Shown piece after piece: positions 1-11,113 of a DNA stretch of 64,000 bases (positions within the stretch are counted from its first letter, which is position 1; each line of letters opens with the position of its first letter). Below the pieces are notes generated by a model, which saw only the letters and a program-made list of their open reading frames with translations, was not told the DNA's origin and did no database searches. The translations under genes were made by a program, and so were the position numbers. Origin of the DNA: Nelumbo lutea (Eukaryota > Streptophyta > Magnoliopsida > Proteales > Nelumbonaceae); NCBI GenBank assembly GCA_022828595.1, contig JAKGHH010000002.1, positions 83,730,076-83,794,075 of the forward strand. Reading direction: 5' to 3'.

Positions 1-1005
1 ATTATGGGCTGAGAGGTTAAGTGTAAGACCATTTAGGGTTTTTACCTAATGGGCTAATCTCAATTATGTCCATAGTCCTTGGGCCTTCATAAGGTGGCTA
101 GACCCAAGGACCATTTAGTGTAAATGTTGGGCCTGCTAAGAGACCATATTGATGTGCTCAGGGGTTCATTTTGTTTAGTAGTAAATTCGGCCAGGCCTTA
201 TAGCAGAGGCTAGGCTAAACCCATATGACTTTTATGGAGATCAATGTTAGGGTCCCACACCATACAAAGAGAGCCAAGCTAGCGAGCACATTAAAAGGGA
301 AGTGAGCATGATAACTTAATTGGCCTAAAGCCCAATTTGAACTGGGTTAATTTGATTAATTAATTATGGGCAAATTTGAGTTTAGATTTGGATCTGGATC
401 AGCAGGAGGATAAGATAAGTCTTATCCACTTAAGAGTTTAGAACCAAATAAAAATTTGGATAAAAGATCCCTTTCCTAATAGGATCATGAAGTTGATCCA
501 GAATGATTATAAATAGAGGGTGAAATCCTTCTGTAAAACACTTTTACTACACCTAGTTCTTTCCTCTATTCTTGCCGCCCTACCTAGTTCGATCTCCATA
601 GTCATGGATTGATCAAGAATTGTTCTTGATTTTGATTTTTGCTAGAAAAATCAGATCTGAAGTTGTGCGCACATCCCTTGCATGACCCTTGCTGAAGGCT
701 TGTAGTTCTTGCTGAAGAATTGCTTTGTTGATCCTGCTTCATTCTAAGCCGTGTCATCTTCAATGGAGGCATGATTTGGGGAACTCTTTGGGCATGAACA
801 CCTACGTTGGGAGCTATGGTTGTGGATTCCATATCAAGTATATCCCTCCCTCCTTTTGGTTACAGATCTGGTCTAGCTTGTTTCAAGAATAAATCTTAAA
901 AAATGCAGTTTTTCTAAATTAGGGAATACTATTCTCAAAACGGAGAAAGACATTTTTAAAATTTCACCCAACCACCCTACATGGTTCTATTGGTCCTCGT
1001 GTTGG
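1..1005 (+). mobile_element. Copia family L LTR fragment, plus orientation
   Basis: This stretch is the reverse complement of the LTR at 51966-53672. It runs from the conserved block around the AGAGGTTAAGTG motif (position 11) through the TATA region to the conserved CCACCCTAC block near 975, and fades out just before the expected LTR terminus. The part nearer the other LTR end lies outside the window. It is the only family L copy here in plus orientation; all others read on the minus strand. No TSD can be assigned. Nothing recognisable lies between about 1006 and 1058. Confidence 0.8.
508..516 (+). promoter_or_regulatory. TATA box of LTR fragment
   Basis: TATAAATAG followed by a short G-rich stretch, at the position where the other family L LTR copies have a minus-strand TATA box. 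It is the likely U3 core promoter of this LTR remnant. Confidence 0.5.
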
Positions 1006-1058
1006 CTTGGAGTAGGTCCAAAAATCATTCACTTATTGCATGAGAGAAGACAAAGAAC

Positions 1059-1389
1059 TCAATTTTTAACATTTGATGAGATGATTTGATGAATTTGGAT
1101 AACCTGATTTTGATTTTTTTTTTTCATTTTTGATGAATTTGTTAATTTTGATTCTATTTGATGGGTTGATTTAATGAATTTTATAAACCTAATTTCGATT
1201 TTGATTTTTGATTTTTGATATTTGATGACTTGATTTGAAGAATTTGATAATTTTATTTGATGTGTTGATTTGATGAATTTGATAATTTTGATAAACTTAA
1301 TTTTGATTTTTGATTTTTTCATTTTGATTTTTGATATTTGATGACTTGATTTGACAACTTTGATAAATTTGATAAACTTAGTTTTGAGT
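1059..1389. repeat. TTTGATGA-type low-complexity tract, left half
   Basis: Irregular repetition of words such as TTTGATGA, ATTTGATAA and TTTTGATTTTTGAT. The tract is cut by the solo LTR beginning at 1390 and resumes at 4877, so it was continuous before the insertion. A lysine/isoleucine-rich minus-strand reading frame across it is a by-product of the composition. Confidence 0.7.
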
Positions 1390-3321
1390 TGAAGGGATAG
1401 GATATCCATCACATGGACGCCCAAATCTTGCGGAATGGACTGGGCAAATTTCAAAAATTTCCCCCATCTTTGCAGTGAATTGAATTCCCTATTTTATAAA
1501 AACATATTTTTCAAGGATCAATCTTGAACCATTAACCAAACCAGATCTGAACCAAAAGGAGTAGAAGGGAGGATGTACCTGATACGGAGAAATAATATCT
1601 CCCAATGGAAGTGTTCACACCCAAAGAATGATCCAAAGACTGCTCCCACTGAAGATGGCGCAGTGCAGGATGAAGCAGAATCAGCAGTGTTCTTCAAAAG
1701 AACTTAACCCTTCGCAAGAATCAACTGGATGGCTTGTGAGTACAACTCTAATCAATCTTTTCCCAAAAGATTGATATCAAGATCTGATCTTGATTTCTCC
1801 CAAGAACTGGAGATCGAACTATAGATAATGGCGGCGGTAGGAAGGAGTGGGCAAGAGAGATTTCGCAGCGTGCAGAATTCTCTCTTCTTGTGATTTCAGC
1901 TCTGAAGACAAGAGTTTCTTTGGTTGCATATCTAAAGGCTGCCGCCCCCTCCTTCTTTTATATATTTAAAGGGATCAGCTCCTAATCCTATTAGGAGTTG
2001 CTGATCCAAATTATATCTGGATTAGAAGTCCCTTTAAGTGATAAGGAAGAACCCTTATCTTATCTGTAGATCATATCAGCCATCTCCTAATCTAATTAGG
2101 AGGCTTCCAGATCTAAATCTTATTTAGATCTAGGACTCTCTAAATGGATAGGGTCTAGGCCCAATCCTATGAGTTGATCCACCTTAGAATTTGCCCCTTT
2201 TAATTGACTGATCAAATCAGCACAGCTTGAAATGGGCTTAAGGACCAATTAAGGTTATGTACTCACTTAGTCTTCCAAACTGTTGCCCAGTTGGGCTTCC
2301 TTGTATGGCGTGGGACCCAAACATTGATCTACACATCAGCCACATGGGTTCAGCTCAGCCTTTGTTACAAGGCCTAGTCGAATACACTGTTATGGACGGT
2401 GCACCCCCTGAAACCCATCTTATAGGCTCTATGGGCCCAACACTTACCCTAAGTGGTCCCTAGGCTAAGCCACCTTGTAACACCCAGGGACTGTGAGCAG
2501 ATTCAAGATTAGCCCATCAGGTATTATCCTCAATGGTCTTATACTTAACCTCTCAGCCCATAATGATCATACACTGCCCAACAAGAGAGGACCTCTCCCT
2601 CGGCTGCAAGGAATAGTGTTGCACTCTCTGCATACATGGATCCCGCGAATTAAAACCTTTTGCAAATAATTTTGAAACCATAGCATATATATATATATAT
2701 ATATATATATTGCAAAAAAAAATCTCAACAATTGAAATCGGCTGTCAGTAGTCTTGGTTTCCATCAGAGAGAGTGCATCCCCGATCATTACCTTTCGTCC
2801 GACAAAGGGGTTGATCCTGTCACTGTGATCACCCACTCAGATGAATTCTCAGACTGTCCCAATATACCCAAGTTTTGACACCCTCTAAGGATCTCACTGA
2901 TTGGTATATCAAAGACAACCCAATCCAACACCTAGTGCACTATCATAATCGAGCCTAAGGGTCGGGTGTAACTTTCCAGTTTTGCCCATCATTCTCCAAG
3001 GTCTAGGGCAATACTGGAAATCTGGTCCAGTTTAAAGATTCAATTACTCCTACACTGTATGTGCCTAGGGTCTCACCCTGGCAGCTGAGACAGGCCACCC
3101 CAACCGACATGATGGCACCATAGTGTCAGCCTTGTCAGGATAGGTCTCCCCAGACCGACCCACTGGCTGTGAACATTCTAAACTAACACGAGTCTCATTA
3201 AGTGTCCAATTTATGGGTATTACATAGAAACATACCAAGGGAACATGAATCAAATATGCACTTTTATTCATTTACAATAAACTAATAAAGTACATCATTC
3301 TGATTGAAGTTGAGGGCATAC

Positions 3322-4857
3322 TGACGGGTTTGTCGAAGCCCTCAAAATTAGTACTAGTCCCACAATAAAATATTTGCAGTAAAAGTGGTTCTAGGTCAAA
3401 TCCCACAGGGAGCAAATCAATAATCTCTTAGCCGAATGGGTAAAGTAATTGTGTGGGAAAATTAAATAACTAAAATTAAAAGAATAACAAACTAAACAAA
3501 CAAGAGAAAATCAGTTTTACCGGATTCTGGTTCAAGGGTTCGGGTTGAATCGATTGGCCATTGATCCTAGGTACAATTTAGCATTCTTGCAATTCAAGCA
3601 TTTAACCTTAGATTTATTAGGATAGCCATAATAAACATTGTGTTTTCCTAATTCAGTTGACCAAACCCAGCATTCGATCAACACTTATCACCACTTAACT
3701 GGGTACGATAGCGTTCCATGTTAAACAATGATAGCATTAAGATTTGTGAAAACAGTTAAACCAAATTAACAATAATTGAGATAGCTGCAATTACTGAATT
3801 TTGTTCCATCGATTCTTTTAGGCTGAACCATGTTAAAACATTGGTCAAAGGCTGTCACGAACAATTGACCCAAAAAGATATCAACCTAATTGCTACTTGT
3901 ACCATTATTCGTGACAATTACGGATCACCGACATCATGGATAGCAGTAGGAAAATCAACATTAATTCAGTTTGTCAGACTAATTAACATTAACATCCAAA
4001 ATAAATGTTCACAAGAACCAATGAATACTTGAATTAAAAAGAAAGAAAATAAAGTAACTACAGAACCTCACAATGACACAATCGAACCTCCCCCCTTGAA
4101 CCAGTAAAAGAAGCTTAGCTACTCATGATCTGCGCAATCTCCATGCTCTTCTTCTCCATAGCCGAACTGCCTTCTTGCTTCTTGGTCTTCTTGATGATCT
4201 CTTGGATCTTGGAATTAGTGATTGCTAGAGCTGGGTCGCCCCCCTCTTTATATAGCCAAAGGAGAGGGCTGTTTTCCAACTCCTTCTAGGAGATCATCTT
4301 ATCCTTAGGGTGTTTTGATCTTATCTTGAACTAATCCTATCCTATCACTTATCTAATGATCTAATCTCAATCTTCTTATCTCTCTAGGATTATATTCAAG
4401 ACTTTAGATCTGATAAAACTCTCTCCTTGGAGATTACATTCAAAATTCGGACTCTTAACTCTTGAATTCGAGTTTGGCTGCTTCAAGGTACTTCTGCGAG
4501 TTGGGCTTAAGTTGTGAAATGGGCCTGGCTGCGAACTTGCTCCAAATTTGGGCTCGTTTTAGTACTCGATGCGGGCCTAATCTGTCAAAACCCAAAACAT
4601 AAAATTTATGGGCCTTCCTTTTATCTTTCTAATGCTTCTTGAATTGTCCAATTCGGTGTCCGGAATTGAGAGTTAGGCACAGATTACTCACTGCCGCCGA
4701 TACTATGCAAAATCACCCGATTTGCCCTGTTTTCTTCCAATTGCCTTCTTTATTGCCCTGAATCGAAATACAAGAGTAATGAGTCCATTTAAGTGCTAAA
4801 TAAACGTAAAAGAGTGAATATTAGGGGATAAAATTAGGGTTCATTTTGGTCTCATCA
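3322..4857 (-). mobile_element. Solo LTR of a second element, nested in family L LTR
   Basis: A 1536-bp unit with ends TGACGGG and CTCATCA, inserted in the last part of the family L LTR. The 5-bp target duplication CATAC is exact (3317-3321 and 4858-4862), and removing the unit restores the family L sequence GGGCATAC-AAAACTGTC. No coding sequence is present. A minus-strand TATATAAAG box at 4246-4254 indicates minus orientation. The size and ends suggest a Ty3/gypsy LTR. It is not the Gypsy-1 LTR. Confidence 0.88.
4246..4254 (-). promoter_or_regulatory. TATA box of nested solo LTR
   Basis: TATATAAAG on the minus strand in the middle of the 3322-4857 LTR, followed downstream on that strand by a G-rich stretch, as in other plant LTR promoters. 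Confidence 0.5.
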
Positions 4858-4876
4858 CATACAAAACTGTCTAACA

Positions 4877-5055
4877 TGAGTTTGATGCTTTGATTTTGAT
4901 TTTTGCTATTTGATGAGCTGATTTGATAAATTTGATATTTGATGAGTTGTTTCAATGATTTGATAATCTTGATTTGACAATTTCACTACTTGATGGGTTT
5001 TGTTTGGTGACTTTTGATTTTTTTGATTCGGTGATTTTGATACTTTTAGAAATTT
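4877..5055. repeat. TTTGATGA-type low-complexity tract, right half
   Basis: Continuation of the tract at 1059-1389, separated from it by the solo LTR. It starts with the second copy of the TGAGT target duplication and ends where the duplicated segment beginning at 5056 starts. Confidence 0.65.
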
Positions 5056-5343
5056 AGATTCATGGTAATTGAAGATGCTCGATTTGAACTTTAAGATTGG
5101 AAGTTTGCTAGCTTCGAAATTTGATACAACCTACTAGAATGGTATATTTTCCTTAAATGGTTAATGTGTTTAATTGGTATTTAAGTGAGACAATAATGGC
5201 CCCCAAAAAAAATAGTTTCTTCATTAATGTTCACTATATCCACTTTTTCTTCAAAGTGAAAATAAAATACCACAATACTAATCAGTTGGGAACGATGTCA
5301 ATGCCATAATAAGTCAAGGTGCCTTCGAGTATCACCATTCAAT

Positions 5344-6064
5344 TTACCACCTGCTTTGTGTATGCTTCCATGTGGTTAAATAACTCTTCATATCTGACGT
5401 TGGCAGTAGTAACCTTATTCCTAGTTTGATGGAGCTGGCGGCTTCGGCTTCCAACCTTTGCTTCTCTTGAAGTACCTCTACTAATTTCTCCATTGTTTCA
5501 AAATGGCTATCTTGGGCTTCACTTAACTTTTTCCTTTGATTTTCCAATCTCTCTTTCAATTTCATAATTTCCTTCCTTAAATCTGACTCTTCTATTTCCA
5601 TTTGTCATTTTTGCTTAATGTGCTTTCTTATTTGCTTCCTTATAGAATCATTGTGCCTCCCAATCCTAATCTCCTGCTCCTTATTTATCCTATTTTGCTC
5701 ATGAAGTTCTAGTGCTGCTCTCAGATATGGATCATTCAAAAGTCGTTTGAGAGATTCCTTTGATATACTACCTTTGGATGGAGGCCTTAATGGGGGTGGG
5801 GAGTTCGGGCGGTAGTGCCAAAGGTAACGGAAAACTTTGACTACACACTGAATCCCTGAATGTATGATCACGCATCGGCTTGGAGGTTGGCAACAAGGTC
5901 AACAATTCCCTTTTACTGGAAGCCCAGTGCTCTTTCAACCTCCTTTCCATGTTCACGCAATATTTAATGAAATCAACCATGTTATCTCCTTTGATGTCAT
6001 CGATGGTTGGAATGAACTGTAAGAACCCTAGTTGCCTTAAGACTCGTACTAGGACATATGGTGC
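5344..6064 (-). pseudogene. Decayed coiled-coil ORF, possibly Tat/Ogre-type ORF1 (DUF7745-like)
   Basis: A minus-strand reading frame can be followed from about 6064, where two stops precede it, through a segment with VLRQLGFLQFIPTIDDI, a frameshift near 5850, a proline-rich HYRPNSPPPLRPPS segment, and a long charged helix rich in E, K, R, L and Q (5344-5770) that should form a coiled coil. One in-frame TGA (near 5602-5607) breaks the helix. The order of a VLRQ...FIP motif, a basic region and then a coiled coil resembles plant retroelement-associated DUF7745-type proteins. That comparison is from memory and uncertain. The N-terminal part is missing. The copy at 38523-39243 keeps the same breaks, so decay preceded the duplication. 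Confidence 0.35.
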
Positions 6065-6109
6065 CTATCAACACCTAGTTTTTGCTTAGTCTGTCGCCTA
6101 AACTTCCAA

Positions 6110-7060
6110 TTTACCTCAATTGCCTTATTAGACCTGAAATACCAAGAAAACCTAACTTTCATCCCTAAAGCCCTCAAATCCACCATTAAACCTGCCTAAT
6201 ACATATTCAATAGCCTTGATCGACCATCACTTACACCTCAACCATTAGATCAAACACAACCATCAAACCTAGGACCTCCCAAAATACCTACCCATAAAAT
6301 TTTAACTCAAGATTCCCCCATTTACCCCCTCATCAAACGAAGATTCTATTTCAATGCCACATAGTAACCAAATTAAACCCTTTCCAGATCTGACCAATCT
6401 GGGCCCACTTGTGCCAATCTGACCCCACCAATCAACTCAAAATGTTTGAAAACCCCACCCTATAAAATTTTAGCCCAAAATACCTCTATTGTCTTAAGAT
6501 TCTATTTCAAGATTCTTGATTGACTGGATTACAAATCTGCCCGATCATAACCCATTTAACTCAATCAGACCTTGCCAATCACCTAAACCATCCAAAAACC
6601 CTCACTTATGAAATTTAACCTAAAACTGCCTTTATTTGCCCTTCAATCACATATAAATTTCGTTCTGAGGCTCTAGATTAGTCGAATCAAGCCATTTCTA
6701 GATCTTCCAGATCTGGGCCCATTTGGTCCAATCTGACCCCACCAAATGACTTAATGTCTGGAAACCCCACCCTGTAAAATTTCAGCCAAAAATACCCTCA
6801 TTTACTCATCCATGTAAAAAGATTTTATTTTAGCCAATCTCATTGTCCCGTACAAACAAAACCCTTCTTTGCACTCAGACTCATCTCAACCCTTCATTTT
6901 CTTACCCAAAAATCCCCACCATTGAACCAGAAATCTGGCCTAACCCCTTTAGACCCAGTTTGACCCATATTTTAATAATTACCAAAGTACCCCTAGATTT
7001 CCTTGAATTTACAAAACTGCCCCTTAACCCTAATATAAATAAAGACTAAAGTTTTTAATT
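6110..7060. repeat. Diverged ~145-170 bp tandem units
   Basis: Four or five degenerate repeats of a C-rich unit. Each unit contains a phrase like AAATTTCAGCCAAAAATAC followed by CATTTAC and CATCC words, an AGATTCTATTT word, and a block ACCCCACC. Recurrence points are near 6310, 6481, 6625 and 6790. The unit resembles the larger array at 49430-51950. A TATAAATAA sequence follows at about 7031. The array may be LTR U3 or leader subrepeats of a gypsy-type element. No coding potential is seen. Confidence 0.5.
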
Positions 7061-8223
7061 AGGGGAATCAACGATTCCTCTTCCCCGTTCAAACGAAGAA
7101 GAGTGGTAGCAACGGTGGCACCTCTCCCAACAGTTCTCTACTACTCCGACCTCTCTTCTCCCTCTCCTTTCTTGTTCTTCTTCTTCCCGGATTGAACACC
7201 CGCCAAGCTTTTACTGTTCATCATCTTCTCCTCGACAATGATACAGAGCAGCAACAACAAGAAAGTCAAGCTCTTTTCGTCTCCTCTCTCTTGTCCATTC
7301 TAATTTCTTCCCCTTCTTCTTTCTCACTCTCTCCTCTCTGTCATCTTCTTCCTTCTTCCCCAAAGAACTGGACCTGAGCTTTGTTTCGTCGTCTTCAACC
7401 TTGCAATGAGAACAAAGCTTGACGAAATCACTTCTTTCCTTCCTTCTCTTCTCCTGTCATTCTCTATCTCTCTCTCTCTCATTTTTTTTTTTTTTTCCAC
7501 CATTATTGACCCTTTCTTGTCGATCTAACACATCCGCCAAATCCCAAGATTTTGAAGCTCTGAACTATTCATCGCCCTCCTCTCTTCATCACCGAACAAC
7601 AATAGCGAAACTTTCCACTCTCGACACTTGGTAGCAGATCGAGACCCCCCCGTTCCAGGAGTTTGAGTCAAGCAAGTTGTAGAATTCACCCCCATCCTTC
7701 TCATGCTTAGGAAGATTTGTTCGACCTCTTTGATTTGATCTTGCCCTACCGAATACGTCGAACTTACTTGGAGTTCCTATTCACACTATCAAATAGTTAG
7801 CCAAGGCATTCAGGTAAATTAAGATCAAACTTTCTCTCGTTTTTTTTTTTTTAAGGAAGGATTTGAGGTTAGGGAGGAGACCAATGGAGTAAATCCCATC
7901 TAACTCACTCCTGTAGACCTTCATCCCTAACCCAATCCGAACTTCGATTTGTGTTTGAAGTTAGCAGTGTTAGAGGCAACTCGAATTGGCTATTTGCATA
8001 GATTAAATCATCAGTGTTTTATTTTTTTTTTCTTGAAAGTTGTCGATGAGATTATTTATAGTATTTTGTGTCATTCTCTAATAAACATTACCCAATGCTA
8101 ATAATGTTATTGGTCTTTTTTTTGTTCTTTCCTTTCTCCTGAAATTAGTTTTGTGAGCTCTTGAATATGGTTCATCATACCTCCATGCATTTAAACTTAT
8201 TCTAGTCTTTTTCTGTTGAAGAT
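7061..8223. other. CT-rich and T-rich non-coding stretch
   Basis: A TATAAATAA-like site near 7031 is followed by pyrimidine-rich sequence (7090-7500) and then mixed AT-rich DNA with T homopolymers at about 7483, 7840 and 8022. It looks like the R/U5 or leader of an LTR element. No conserved reading frame was found; the short open frames are low-complexity serine/leucine-rich strings. The right edge at 8224 abuts the truncated Copia-A LTR. Confidence 0.4.
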
Positions 8224-9851
8224 GAAGGTGTTAACACCCAAGGAGATAACCAAAACCTGCTTCCACTAAAGATGACACAGTGTGTGTTGAAGCAGGATCA
8301 GCAGAACGACTCTTCCACAAGAACCGAATTATTTAGCAAGAATGGAGTAGAGGGCTGGTGAGCCGACTTCAAATTGCTTCTTCTACCAAGAATCAATATC
8401 AAGAATAGTTCTCGATCACTCCCACAAGTAGAGATCGAACTAGGTAGGGGCGACAAGAATAGGGAAGAACTTTGCAGATTGTTGTCTTGTATCTAGTGTA
8501 TTTTTCATGTCCGCCCTGCTCTCTTATTTATAGCCTTAAAGAGACAACCTCCTAATCTGATTAGGTGTTTCCTGATCCAAATCTTTATTTGGATCTGGAC
8601 TCTTTAAGTGATAAGGATAATCCCTTATCTTATCTGCAGTTCAAGATCAGCTTAATCCTAATCAAATTAGGAGTTTCCAAATCCAAATCTTTATTTGGAT
8701 CTGGACACTTTAAGTGGATAAGACTTATCCTCTTATCCTTATCCTTATCTTATCTGCAGTCCAAACCCAGATACGCCCCTATTTAATTAATCTAATTAAC
8801 CTAGTTCGAAATTGGGCTTTAGGCCCATTAAGTTTATGTGCTCATTAACCTCTTAACCTGCTGCCCACTTGGCTCTCATTGTATGGTGTGGGACCCAAAC
8901 ATTGATCTACACATCAGCCACATAGATTCAGCCCAACCTTTGTTACAAGGCCTTGGCTGAATTCATTGTAGGAGACAGTTAACCCCTGAGTCCACCACTA
9001 TGGACTCTTAATTGGCCCAACATTTACACTAAATGGTCCATGGGTCCAGCCACCTTAAAAAAACCCAAGGACTGTTAGCAAATGCAAGATTATCCAATCA
9101 GCTATTACCTTTAATGGTCTAACACTTAACCTCTCAGCCCATAATGATCAAACACTGCCCAAAAAGAGAGGACCTCTCCCTTGGCTGCAAGGAACAGTGT
9201 TGTACTCTCTACTCACATCGATCCCGGGAATTAAGACCTTTTGCAAACATTTGAAACCATAATATATATATATATATATATATATTGAAAAAACAAATTT
9301 TAATGGTTCAAATCAACTGTCGGCAGTTTAGGTTTCCATCAGAGAGAGTGCATCCCTGACCATTCACTTGATCCGACAAAGGGGCTGATCCTGTCACTAT
9401 GATCACCCACTCAGATGAATTCTTGGACTGTCCCAACATACCCAGGTTTTGACCCCCTCTAAAGATCTCACTGATTGGCAACTCAAATATAGGGGTCAGG
9501 TGTAACATTCCAGTTTTGTCCATCTATCTCCAAGGTCCAAGGCAATACTGGAATTTTGGTTTGATTCAGGGTTTTAAGAAAACACACACTACATGTACCT
9601 CAGGTCTCACCCTGGCAGTTGAGACAAGCCACCCCAACCAACTTGGTGGTACATCAGTGTCAGCCTTAGTAGGATAAATCTCCCCAGATCTATCCAATGG
9701 CTGTGAAGATTCTAAACTAACACAAGTCTCATAAGTGTCCAGTTTAAGGGTATTACACAATGGCATGAATCAATTATGTACTTTATTCATTTACAATAAA
9801 TGTCAAAAGATACATAAATATGATTGGAGCTAAGGGCATAACTGTCTAATA
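8224..9851 (-). repeat. Copia-A 3' LTR (outer end truncated)
   Basis: Aligns with the Copia-B and Copia-C LTRs from the GGTGTTNACACCCAAGG block to the inner end CTGTCTAATA. The first ~200 bp on the plus-strand left side are missing, and the LTR abuts unrelated DNA at 8224. An AT dinucleotide run sits at about 9262-9285. A minus-strand TATA region lies near 8525-8532 (CTATAAATAAGAG-like). The portion up to 9394 is also present at about 41399-42558. Confidence 0.85.
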
Positions 9852-9868
9852 GCTCCCACTTGCACTTA
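9852..9868 (-). promoter_or_regulatory. Copia-A polypurine tract
   Basis: On the minus strand a purine-rich sequence ending AAGTGGGAGC directly precedes the LTR start TATTAGACAGT (normally TGTTAGAC). It overlaps the pol stop codon (TAA at 9868-9866). Copia-B and Copia-C have the same arrangement. It would prime plus-strand DNA synthesis. Confidence 0.7.
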
Positions 9869-11113
9869 GGTCAAATCGGGTACAAGCCGGAATCCCATAC
9901 TTTCCACTTATTTCTCAAACACTTTCTATGTCAGTGGTTTATTTAATGGGTCTTCTACATTTTCTGCTGATGCTACCTTCTGAATCAAGATGTCCCCTCT
10001 TCCAACTATCTCCCACAGTATGTGGTACTTCCTCTCGATGTGCTTCGACTTCGAGTGGACTCGTGGCTCCTTGGCCTGAGCAATGGATCCAGTGTTGTCA
10101 CACAACAATGGAATGGGTGATGTGCTTGATTGAAATACTCCAAATTACTTAATGAACTTCCTAATCCAAATGGCTTCCTTGGCAGTTTCACTTGCGACAA
10201 TGTATTCGGCCTCGACTGTGGAATTTGTGGTGGACCCTTGATTGCTACTTTTCCAACTAACAACACATGATCCTATCGTTAAGATATAACCAAATGTAGA
10301 CTTTGTATCATCCAGATCAGACTAGAAATCGGCATCAGTATACCCCTGGATCTATAGTGAACTACCATCGAATACCAAACAAAACTTTTTTATCCTTCAA
10401 AAGTATTATAGTATGTTTTTCACAACGGTCCAATGCTCTTGCCCTAGGTTAGATTGGTATCTACTTACCACACTCACTGCCTGAGAAATGTCAGGACGAG
10501 TGCACAGCATGGCATACATGACGTTCCCTATGGCTGAGGCACAGGGAATCTCTTTCATGTCCTCAATCTCTTCGGGAGTCTTGGGAGACAGACCCTTGGG
10601 GAGAGTGACTCCATGCATGAAAGGAACATTTCCTTTATTGGAGTTCCCCATACTGTATCTCTTGACTATATTATCAATGTAAGTAGACTGGGATAATCCT
10701 ATTATCCTCTTCGATCCATTTCTATAGAGTCGAAGACCCAATATGTAGGAGGCTTCTCCAAGATCTTTCATGGAGAATTGTTGTGAAAGCCACACTTTCG
10801 CCGTAGTTAACATTCCTACATCATTCCCAATGAGTAGAATGCCATCTACATACAGAACCAAGAATGTAACCTTATCCCCATTGGTCTTCCTGTAAATACA
10901 GGGCTCATCTGAATTTTGCTCAAAGTCAAACTGTTTAACGGTAAAGTCAAACCAAATGTTCCAACTCCAAGAAGTTTGCTTAAGTCCATATATGGATCGG
11001 TTAAGTTTACATACCATGTTTTCCAAACCTGTAGTTTTGACATCCATTTTCCAAATCTCATAATCATGGTATATTGCTATAGCTAGCAAGATCCAAATGG
11101 ATTTAAGCATGGC
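9866..11113 (-). pseudogene. Copia-A reverse transcriptase (C-terminal part) and RNase H
   Basis: The 10406-11110 frame gives a copia RT with the motifs NRSIYGLKQ, FDFEQN.DEPCIYRK, LVLYVDG, MKDLGEASYILGL and PDISQAVSVVSRY. The RT active-site pair YVDD is YVDG (10841-10852; codon GGC for GAC), which should abolish polymerisation. Two bits of RNase H follow in shifted frames (10006-10266 and 9926-10108) and include the C-terminal SKHIERKYH and [20 protein letters not shown]. The ORF start is cut at 11113 by the Gypsy-1 insertion, and the missing N-terminal part is at 31207-31510. In an active element the product would copy element RNA in cytoplasmic particles. Confidence 0.92.

Larger units (their letters stand above)
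1390..4876 (-). mobile_element. Solo LTR of copia family L, with nested insertion
   Basis: On the plus strand the unit starts TGAAGGGATAGG and ends CTGTCTAACA, the same ends as the Copia-B and Copia-C LTRs. It is bordered by an exact 5-bp duplication TGAGT (1385-1389 and 4877-4881). No internal retrotransposon sequence is present, so it is a solo LTR left by LTR-LTR recombination. Without the nested insert at 3322-4857 its length is close to 1.95 kb, which is full length for this family. Its TATA region (about 1956-1966, minus strand) and AT microsatellite (about 2688-2710) are at the usual places. Confidence 0.92.
5056..9394 (+). repeat. Segmental duplication, copy 1 (source copy)
   Basis: This 4.3-kb stretch recurs in the same orientation at 38235-42558 with roughly one to two mismatches per 100 bp by eye and length changes in homopolymers (the T run near 7485, the C run near 7645) and in the AT repeat near 9262. 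Copy 1 continues past 9394 into the full Copia-A LTR, whereas copy 2 stops in mid-LTR. Copy 1 is therefore the source. It holds a decayed coiled-coil ORF, diverged tandem repeats, a CT-rich stretch and the start of the Copia-A LTR. Confidence 0.92.

Noticed and set aside
1059..1454. 131-codon minus-strand open frame, Lys/Ile/Ser-rich
   Set aside because: Falls in the TTTGATGA low-complexity tract and runs across the TSD into the solo LTR; composition explains it.
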